Source: DAIPHL01 sp036771375
GTDB taxonomy: Bacteria; Synergistota; Synergistia; Synergistales; Synergistaceae
Direction: 5' to 3'
Assembly: GCA_036771375.1 (NCBI GenBank)
Contig: DAIPHL010000069.1
Span: 1-11,165 of the forward strand
Length of the DNA: 11,165 nt
Shown here in pieces: positions 5,993 through 11,165 of the stretch. The position numbers and the translations under genes were made by a program. Numbering within the stretch: position 1 is the first letter of the stretch; each line of letters opens with the position of its first letter. The notes under the pieces were generated by a model. The model was given only the letters and a program-made list of their open reading frames with translations. It made no database searches and had not been told where the DNA came from.

Positions 5993-6066
5993 GGCGGCAT
6001 AGCCAAGCGGTAAGGCAGAGGACTGCAAATCCTTTATCCCCGGTTCGAATCCGGGTGCCGCCTCCA
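5993..6066 (+). tRNA. tRNA-Cys (anticodon GCA)
   Basis: A full cloverleaf is seen: acceptor stem GGCGGCA (5993-5999)/TGCCGCC (6056-6062), anticodon loop CTGCAAA with GCA at 6025-6027, T-arm CCCGG-TTCGAAT-CCGGG, discriminator U at 6063 (as expected for tRNA-Cys), and an encoded CCA (6064-6066). It has its own promoter and terminator, so it is a single-tRNA unit. Confidence 0.97.
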
Positions 6067-6085
6067 GAATAAAAAGCGAAAAAAT

Positions 6086-6124
6086 GTGGGAAGCTTTGAT
6101 AAAACAAGGCTTCCCGCGTCTTTT
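6086..6124. terminator. Bidirectional intrinsic terminator after tRNA-Cys
   Basis: A 13-bp stem GTGGGAAGCTTTG (6086-6098)/CAAGGCTTCCCGC (6105-6117) contains two wobble pairs and a 6-base loop ATAAAA. On the plus strand GTCTTTT follows (6118-6124). On the minus strand the complement of the A-rich tract 6071-6084 supplies T-rich tails, so it can also stop a minus-strand transcript ending at about 6123. Confidence 0.85.
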
Positions 6125-6126
6125 AT

Positions 6127-6437
6127 GGTCGGGGCACGAAAGAAAGGGGTACGGTCTCCGTGAGAAAATGGACTTCGTCAGGGGCGATAGACGAAAAGAC
6201 GGATGACGCGATGCCGTTGTCGGACGTGAGAATTCGTAACGAAAGGGCGGCAGCCAAGCGGACCGATCTTCGAGGAAACCGAATTGGACACGTCGTCGGG
6301 TGAAAAAACACCTCCATCCGACGGGTCACGTGTTTCGGGACAAAGCAAACGAGCCCGGGAGATGGTTGCCGGTGCCGTGTATGGAGTTCGTTTCACGACG
6401 AGCGCACCTGTGCCTTCTTTATTTTTGCACTTCCTCC
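6127..6437. other. Gap without an intact gene; possible minus-strand gene remnant
   Basis: No complete gene is recognisable. On the minus strand an open frame ends with TAA at 6125-6123, exactly beside the minus-strand side of the bidirectional terminator. Its last 40 or so residues (including SDNGIASSVFSSIAPDEVHF) read like protein, but there is no ribosome site and no family I recognise. It may be the tail of a decayed gene. The rest of the gap shows no repeats or promoters that I can defend. Confidence 0.25.
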
Positions 6438-6763
6438 TTACTGTTTGGCTGTTTTATGGATCGCTAAAATTGTTTTGTAAATGATCTCAGCCAGCGAATC
6501 GGGAACGACCTCCTCGAAGTTTTTCACCGAAAACGGGAAAGAAGAAGACCCGACGAGTTTGTCTTTTTTATCGTAACAAACTTCACTCAGTATCTGCTTT
6601 TGCGGATATTTTTTACTGACCGCATACATGGCGACATAATAGGATGCGTTTTTTGCGTGTATTCTTTGTAGTATCCGACCGGGATGTGCTTTATCCACGC
6701 AGCGAGGTAATCTCCTCTGTCGGCAAACGAATCCACGTCGATGAATACCGTACCGTTCGTTTC
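6438..6763 (-). pseudogene. Frameshifted, 5'-truncated small gene of unknown function
   Basis: Two minus-strand frames join into one sensible protein. The first reads ETNGTVFIDVDSFADRGDYL and AAWIKHIPVGYYKEYTQK (from 6763 down). The second continues NASYYVAMYAVSKKYPQKQ, then ILSEVCYDKKDKLVGSSS, then EEVVPDSLAEIIYKTIL, to the TAA at 6440-6438. The frames meet at a run of six A on the minus strand (T6 at 6649-6654); seven would restore the frame as Q-K-N. Upstream of 6763 I find no continuing protein, start codon or signal peptide. The D-x-DS pattern, the W and the PDSL motif near the C-terminus vaguely recall small surface or exported proteins of the adhesin-E type, but that is a weak impression. 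Base composition is lower in GC than the neighbours, suggesting acquisition. Alternatives are a sequencing error in the homopolymer or A-run slippage. Confidence 0.5.
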
Positions 6764-6959
6764 GTCGTGCGGGCATGCTCGCCGTGGGTTTCGTGTAGGC
6801 CGTCGACGGGGGCAAAGCGGGATTTTTACAACCGGTTCACCGAGCCCCCGAAACGGAGACCGGTTTCAGGATGGTTCGACAGGCGGTCATTCGCGGGCGC
6901 GCGTGGAAATGTCTCTGCCGATCCGGTCCATCGCCGAAGGGGTTCTCTTCGGGGGAAGA
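6764..6959. other. Non-coding stretch downstream of the ABC importer operon
   Basis: No gene is recognised. Small hairpins are possible, for example CCGAAG/CTTCGG within 6929-6950 on the minus strand, but none is followed by a T-run, so no convincing terminator for the importer operon is visible. The gene at 6438-6763 could therefore be transcribed from the operon. Confidence 0.3.
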
Positions 6960-8525
6960 TCATCCTTGCATTCTTCCGGCGGCTTGTGGCTGGGCGTCGT
7001 CTGCGGGAAAGCGGACGATGCGGGTACAGGTCTTTTCCGCCAGCGCTTCGTTGTGCGTGATCATCAAAAGGCCGAGACGGCGCTCCTCGACGATCTTCAG
7101 CAGAGCGCGCCAGATTTGGGCCTGTGTGATCACGTCCAGCATCGTGCTGATCTCGTCCGCGATGAGATATCGCGTCTCCGGCCCCAGGGCGCGGACGATG
7201 CAGAAGCGTTGTAGCTGGCCGCCGGAGAGCTCCAGAGGCCAACGGTTCAGCCACTCCTGTTCGATCTCCATGTTTTCGAGAAGCTCGGCGTCCGGCAACC
7301 ATCCCTCGCAGAGGGTCTCTCGCATCTTGCGGTTGGGGTCCACGGCCTGTTCCGGGTGCTGATAGATCAACTGCACGGGCGAGTATCCCCTTCGAGGGAG
7401 TGGCTTACCGTCCAGCAGAATTCTTCCCCCGGTCGGGATCAGATAGCCGGTCAGCAGCTTTCCCAGGGTACTCTTCCCGCAGCCGGAGGGACCGAGCAGG
7501 CCGACCCTCTCTCCGGGGGCGATCCGCAGGTCGACGTTTTCCAACACGAAGCGGCTTCGTCTGCCGCCGTATCGAAAACCGACCTTTTCCGCGACGAGAC
7601 CTCGATCCGTTTCTTCTGCGGGCAGAGTCGCCTTTTCCTGGCGTTTCGATTTGCTTTCGTCCGGTCTGTCCCCGGAGATCCTCGCGAAGGGAGGGTCGCC
7701 GGGCAGGCCGAGCATCCTGCGGATCGTCCTCTGGGGTACCGCGGTGAAGTCGTTTTGCGGAATCGCGTGCCAGAGCGCGCGGCAGTAGGGGGAGAGGGCA
7801 TCCAGATTCGGACGACCGAAGTCGGAGGCGGAAAGCGTCTCGACCGTGGTTCCCTCGTAAAAGATCGTGACGTCGTCCGCATATCGAAAGGCGAGGTCGA
7901 GGTCGTGGGTGATCAGCATGACCGCACATCCCCGGGCGGTCAGCTCCTTGAAGTGCATCATGGCCTCGTTCGCCAGGGTCCGCGTCAGTCCGGGGGTCGG
8001 TTCATCGGCGATGACCAGCTTCGGATCGAGGACGACTGCCGTGGAGACGAGCGCCCGCCGTGCCATTCCGCCGGAGAGTTGGAAGGGATAGAGCCGTTCC
8101 TCCTCCTCTCCGAGGCCGTAGCGTCGAAGGACAACGGTCACGTCTTCGGGACGTATCCCGGGGATGCAGAGCTGGCGCTTGATTCTCATCAGGGGATCGA
8201 GGCTCGTTACGCTTTGGGGGACCAGGGCGATCTCACGTCCCCGCAACTTCTTCTGAAGCGCCGGCGTCAGGGTTTCTCCGCAGTACTCCATCTCACCGCC
8301 GACCGACGCGTTTGCCGGCAGGATGCCCAGAATGGCGTGGGCGAGAAGGCTTTTTCCCGAACCGCTCGCTCCCACGACGGCCAGCATCTTGCCTGGGTGG
8401 ATCGTGGCGGAGAGCCGGCGTATGGTCGGCACGACGCGCTGTTCGAGCCGGCGATCGTACATTTTGAACGAGATGGAAAGATCGCGGACGTTCAGGATCG
8501 GCGTGACGTCGTCGGGGCAAGGCAC
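6960..8525 (-). CDS. Fused double ATPase of a peptide/nickel-type ABC importer
   Basis: Two ABC ATPase domains lie in one chain of about 520 residues, equivalent to a DppD-DppF or NikD-NikE pair. Residue numbers count from the ATG at 8531. Domain 1 has Walker A GASGSGKS (54-61), a Q-loop VPQSVTSLDP, signature LSGGM (152-156), Walker B LVIADEP and switch H209. A linker spans about 255-310. Domain 2 has Walker A GPSGCGKST (347-355), Q-loop YQHPEQAVDP, signature LSGGQ (435-439), Walker B YLIADE and H493. Domain 1 has an odd D-loop (GLTRT where TALD or similar is usual); domain 2 keeps STMLD. Start choice: AGGAGG sits only 1 base before ATG 8531 but 7 bases before GTG 8525, so GTG is preferred; the two differ by two residues. 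It powers import with the two permeases upstream. Confidence 0.93.
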   Translation of the reverse strand: MPCPDDVTPILNVRDLSISFKMYDRRLEQRVVPTIRRLSATIHPGKMLAVVGASGSGKSLLAHAILGILPANASVGGEMEYCGETLTPALQKKLRGREIALVPQSVTSLDPLMRIKRQLCIPGIRPEDVTVVLRRYGLGEEEERLYPFQLSGGMARRALVSTAVVLDPKLVIADEPTPGLTRTLANEAMMHFKELTARGCAVMLITHDLDLAFRYADDVTIFYEGTTVETLSASDFGRPNLDALSPYCRALWHAIPQNDFTAVPQRTIRRMLGLPGDPPFARISGDRPDESKSKRQEKATLPAEETDRGLVAEKVGFRYGGRRSRFVLENVDLRIAPGERVGLLGPSGCGKSTLGKLLTGYLIPTGGRILLDGKPLPRRGYSPVQLIYQHPEQAVDPNRKMRETLCEGWLPDAELLENMEIEQEWLNRWPLELSGGQLQRFCIVRALGPETRYLIADEISTMLDVITQAQIWRALLKIVEERRLGLLMITHNEALAEKTCTRIVRFPADDAQPQAAGRMQG

Positions 8526-8536
8526 GGTCATCCCTC

Positions 8537-9388
8537 CTATTCCTGTGCGCGATTGGGGTCGAACAGAGTCCTCAGGTTTTCGCCGATGCTTTCGAAGAGC
8601 AGCACGACGACGATCAGGGAGATGCCGGGCATGATGGTCAGCCACCACATCTCCGAAGAGAGGTATTTCATGGACTCCGAGAGAATCACGCCGATGGCCG
8701 GTTTTTCCGGCGGCAACCCGAAACCGAGGAAGGTGATCGACGCTTCGTGCATGATGGCATGCGGAAACAGAAGGATAAAGGCGATGACGAACTGCGGGGT
8801 CACCTGGGGAACGATGTGGTCTTTCGCGACCCGGAACATCGAGAGTCCGAACTTTCTCGACGCGAGGATGTACTGGCGCGTCCGGATCTGTATGACCTCG
8901 GCCCGTACGATCCTGGTTATGCTCGGCCAATGTGTTACGGCAACGGCCATCAGGACGCCGAACGTCCCCTTTCCGAGCGCGAAGGAGACGAGAATCAGCA
9001 AAATCGCGTGGGGCACGCCGAGCATCATATCGACCATCCAGGAGACGAGCGTGTCGACGGTTCGTCCCAACGTGGCGGCCGCGATTCCGAGCACGATCGC
9101 GATGACGCAGCTGATCGAGGAAGCCAGCGTTCCGATCAGGATGCTCGTCGAGAGCCCTTTGACGGTTCGTGCGAACATGTCCCGTCCGGTCCAGTCCGTT
9201 CCAAACGGATGCGAAAGGGAGGGGGGAAGGTTCTTGTCCGAAAATCTGGGCGCGTAGGCCGTCTCCGGCATCGCGATTCCCGCGACGGCGACGGCGACGA
9301 GGAGAAGAAGGGCGAAAGAGGAGAAGAACAGAAGCACCATCCGCCGGTTGCCTTTCTTTTCGGGAAGGGCGCTGGTCGTCTCAGGCAC
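8537..9388 (-). CDS. ABC importer permease, DppC/NikC type
   Basis: The 283-residue inner-membrane protein has a first membrane helix at about residues 17-40, the family signature HPFGTDWTGRDMF (60-72) just before the second helix, and the cytoplasmic EAA coupling loop at about 176-194 (ASRKFGLSMFRVAKDHIVP) that contacts the ATPase. The C-terminal part has EASITFLGFGLPPEKPAIG and ends LRTLFDPNRAQE, as in DppC and NikC. The start is GTG at 9388, overlapping the stop of the other permease by 8 bases (GTGCCTGA), which implies translational coupling. The ATPase start follows within about 12 bases. The substrate cannot be told from the permease alone. Confidence 0.94.
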   Translation of the reverse strand: MPETTSALPEKKGNRRMVLLFFSSFALLLLVAVAVAGIAMPETAYAPRFSDKNLPPSLSHPFGTDWTGRDMFARTVKGLSTSILIGTLASSISCVIAIVLGIAAATLGRTVDTLVSWMVDMMLGVPHAILLILVSFALGKGTFGVLMAVAVTHWPSITRIVRAEVIQIRTRQYILASRKFGLSMFRVAKDHIVPQVTPQFVIAFILLFPHAIMHEASITFLGFGLPPEKPAIGVILSESMKYLSSEMWWLTIMPGISLIVVVLLFESIGENLRTLFDPNRAQE

Positions 9389-10391
9389 GATAACCGTCCC
9401 GAATCTGCGGATCGATCACGGCGTATAGGATATCCGCCGTGATGTTTCCGACGAAGACGAAGAGGGTGGCAAAGACCGCGATCGCGACCAGGAGGAGGAC
9501 GTCGTTTTTCAACCCCGCCTGGACGGCGGCCTGCCCGACGCCCGGATATGCGAAGACCGTCTCGACGAAGACGGAACCTCCGAAGAGCTCGCTGAAAGAG
9601 GCGAAGTGCAGGGTCACGGCGGGCAACAGAACGTTTCTCAGGTTGTGGCGCCAGAAGATCGACGATCGGCTCTCGCCTCTTGCCCTGGCGAACAGGGAGT
9701 ATTCGCTTTCGAGGGAACGGATCATTTTCTCTCGGGTGTGGAGCACGATGTTTGCCATCCCGTTCAGACTCAGGGCGATGACGGGCAGGATCAGATGGCG
9801 TATCCGGTCACCGAGCGTCACCTCCGAGGCGAGCTTGCCGGCCGGTGTGGCCAATCCGGTGGGGAGGATGTCGAGCCAGACGGAAAAGATCATGATCAAC
9901 ACCATACCGCACCAGAAGGAAGGTGTCGCAGCCAGAGTAAGGGAGACGCTCTTGATGGACTTGTCGACCCAGTTGCCCCGGTTGAACGCGGCGACGATGC
10001 CCAGCGCGAAGGTGAAGAGTCCCGAACAGACCCATGCAACCGACATCAGAAGCAGGGAGGACTTGAACATCTCCCAGATCAGGGGAAGGACGGGGCGATT
10101 GTAGAGGAACGAAGTTCCCCAATCGCCCCGCAGGGCCGAGCCCAGCCAGCTGAAATAGCGCTGCAGAGGCGGGCGGTCCAGTCCCCACTGCTCCGTGATC
10201 GCGGCGCGTTGTTCCTCGCTGATGATTACGTCATAGCCGATGTACGCCCGCACCGTGTCGATCGGCGACATGTTGACGAGCACGAAGATCACGATACTGG
10301 TGAAAAAAAGCAGCGCCAGTCCCTTCAGGGTGGTCCAGCCGAGATACTCGCAGATATTTCTCAGCTCGACTTGTCGCGTCTTTTTCCCCAA
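9381..10391 (-). CDS. ABC importer permease, DppB/NikB type
   Basis: The 336-residue inner-membrane permease begins with a helix at about residues 23-41. It then shows the family pattern SEEQRAAITEQWGLDRPP, YFSWLGSALRGDWGTSF, ATPSFWCGMVLIMIFS, and the EAA coupling loop ARARGESRSSIFWRHNLRN. The C-terminal VETVFAYPGVGQAAVQA and a final helix precede DPQIRDGYRA. It forms the translocation pore with the downstream DppC-type permease. The start is TTG at 10391-10389, chosen because no ATG or GTG lies before the first helix and AGGGA stands 9 bases upstream. It begins 12 bases after the substrate-binding protein stop, so the genes form one operon. Confidence 0.93.
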   Translation of the reverse strand: MGKKTRQVELRNICEYLGWTTLKGLALLFFTSIVIFVLVNMSPIDTVRAYIGYDVIISEEQRAAITEQWGLDRPPLQRYFSWLGSALRGDWGTSFLYNRPVLPLIWEMFKSSLLLMSVAWVCSGLFTFALGIVAAFNRGNWVDKSIKSVSLTLAATPSFWCGMVLIMIFSVWLDILPTGLATPAGKLASEVTLGDRIRHLILPVIALSLNGMANIVLHTREKMIRSLESEYSLFARARGESRSSIFWRHNLRNVLLPAVTLHFASFSELFGGSVFVETVFAYPGVGQAAVQAGLKNDVLLLVAIAVFATLFVFVGNITADILYAVIDPQIRDGYRA

Positions 10392-10403
10392 GGCGTCTTT
10401 TCC

Positions 10404-11165
10404 CTACTTTCGAGGGAAGTCCCACTCGTCGATGTTGGCGAGCAGGGGAAAGCCCTGACCGTGTCCGTGGAACTTCTGGCGGCCGATGTCGATGCCATCC
10501 CGTACGAAATACAGGTGCTGCGCGGCGACGAGCCAGCACCAATTCGCGTCCCCCAGGACGCTGAAACCGGTCTTCCCGTCCCACTGCGCTTTTTTCATGA
10601 ATTCGTTCGCCTCTTTGTCGGAGAGCGCCCTCTGCGACTTCTCCAGATATTCGTCCACCTTTTCGTTGCTGTAATAGGTGGCGTTCGCCCATCCTTTGTC
10701 GACGCCGTAGGCGCTCTTGAAATAGTTGTACATATCGAGCCTGTCGATATGCCCGCCGCCGAGGAGACAGGCTTCGGCGTGGTTCAATTTTTCCATGTCC
10801 TCCCAGCTCATTCCCACCGGGACGATGTTGATTCCGAGCTCTTTTGCCTGTTCGCTGACGGCGAACACGATGATCTGGCGGGTCTGGTCCTTCGCCGGGT
10901 AGAGAAGCTTGAACTCCGCCTTGACGCCTTTTTTCTCTCGGACGCCGTCACCGTCGGTGTCGAGCCAGCCGGCGGCCTCGAGAATGGCAATCGCGTCCTT
11001 GACCCGACCGTCCTGGATCGCCGTCGAGGGATTTTCCCAGGGCAGGCCGTCGCAGTTCGAAAAAATCGGACGCCCCAACCCGTCGAGCGCTTCCTTATTG
11101 AGGCGCTCTCGGCTGATGCCGTAGTTCAGAGCCTTGCGAACGGCGAGATCGCTTATGCGCCGACC
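10404..11165 (-). CDS. Solute-binding protein of the importer, C-terminal part (cut by window edge)
   Basis: About 253 C-terminal residues of a family 5 (SBP_bac_5) extracytoplasmic solute-binding protein are present; the N-terminus and signal peptide lie beyond 11165. The frame enters as RRISDLAVRKALNYGISRER, the family's V-R-A-L-N-Y-I-R motif, then WENPSTA, AAGWLDTDGDGVREKKGVK and LLYPAKDQTRQ. It ends HLYFVRDGIDIGRQKFHGHG and ANIDEWDFPRK. This class binds oligopeptides, dipeptides, nickel chelates or opine-type metallophores. The HGHG pair near the C-terminus and the fused ATPase resemble nickel or metallophore systems, but peptide use is equally plausible. It is the first gene of the importer operon as far as the window shows. 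Confidence 0.9.
   Translation of the reverse strand, partial: GRRISDLAVRKALNYGISRERLNKEALDGLGRPIFSNCDGLPWENPSTAIQDGRVKDAIAILEAAGWLDTDGDGVREKKGVKAEFKLLYPAKDQTRQIIVFAVSEQAKELGINIVPVGMSWEDMEKLNHAEACLLGGGHIDRLDMYNYFKSAYGVDKGWANATYYSNEKVDEYLEKSQRALSDKEANEFMKKAQWDGKTGFSVLGDANWCWLVAAQHLYFVRDGIDIGRQKFHGHGQGFPLLANIDEWDFPRK

Noticed and set aside
4850..6028. 392-codon minus-strand open frame
   Set aside because: It runs antisense through tag and into the tRNA-Cys gene, so it is not credible as a gene.
7356..9257. 633-codon plus-strand open frame
   Set aside because: It is antisense to the importer ATPase and permease genes, whose motifs are complete; it has no domain of its own.
1..11165. CRISPR array, insertion sequence or long direct repeats
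   Set aside because: No regularly spaced repeats, transposase or terminal inverted repeats were seen by reading the window.

Overview
The window is a GC-rich bacterial chromosome segment with a short AT-richer patch near 6.4-6.8 kb. Its gene content suggests a strictly anaerobic, amino-acid-fermenting bacterium: a selenoprotein of the glycine reductase system (GrdA) beside a thioredoxin under a glycine riboswitch, a clostridial/Synergistes-type ATP-dependent PEP carboxykinase, RNase Y with YmdB, and a peptide/nickel-type ABC importer. High GC with this combination fits Synergistota best, but that is inference from gene content; no phylogenetic marker was tested.

Layout. (1) 1-1211, minus: N-terminal three quarters of PEP carboxykinase, cut by the window edge. 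(2) 1212-1448: AT-rich divergent control region with a good sigma-70-type promoter for rny, a weaker one for pckA, and a CRP/FNR-like palindrome between them. (3) 1449-3771, plus: rny-ymdB operon closed by a strong intrinsic terminator. (4) 3850-4080: a block of GC-rich hairpins, then a single-aptamer glycine riboswitch and a long intrinsic terminator. (5) 4130-4977, plus: trxA-grdA, where grdA is read through an in-frame UGA as selenocysteine. (6) 4978-5338: a structured non-coding gap. (7) 5339-6124, plus: tag (3-methyladenine DNA glycosylase I), then tRNA-Cys(GCA) with its own promoter and a bidirectional terminator. (8) 6127-6959: no intact gene; it holds a frameshifted, 5'-truncated minus-strand gene and possibly a second remnant. 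(9) 6960-11165, minus: an importer operon in the order substrate-binding protein (cut by the edge), two permeases, and one fused double ATPase.

How it works together. TrxA supplies electrons to the glycine/sarcosine/betaine reductase complex, in which GrdA carries the Sec-bound carboxymethyl intermediate. The riboswitch would allow expression when glycine is plentiful. The other glycine reductase subunits (GrdB, E, C, D, TrxB) and the Sec-insertion genes are not in this window, so the trxA-grdA pair must depend on genes elsewhere. The importer could supply peptides or a chelated metal. I found no wholly new multi-gene system. The most notable items are the riboswitch-controlled selenoprotein module, the one-base-frameshifted gene and the unexplained structured gaps.
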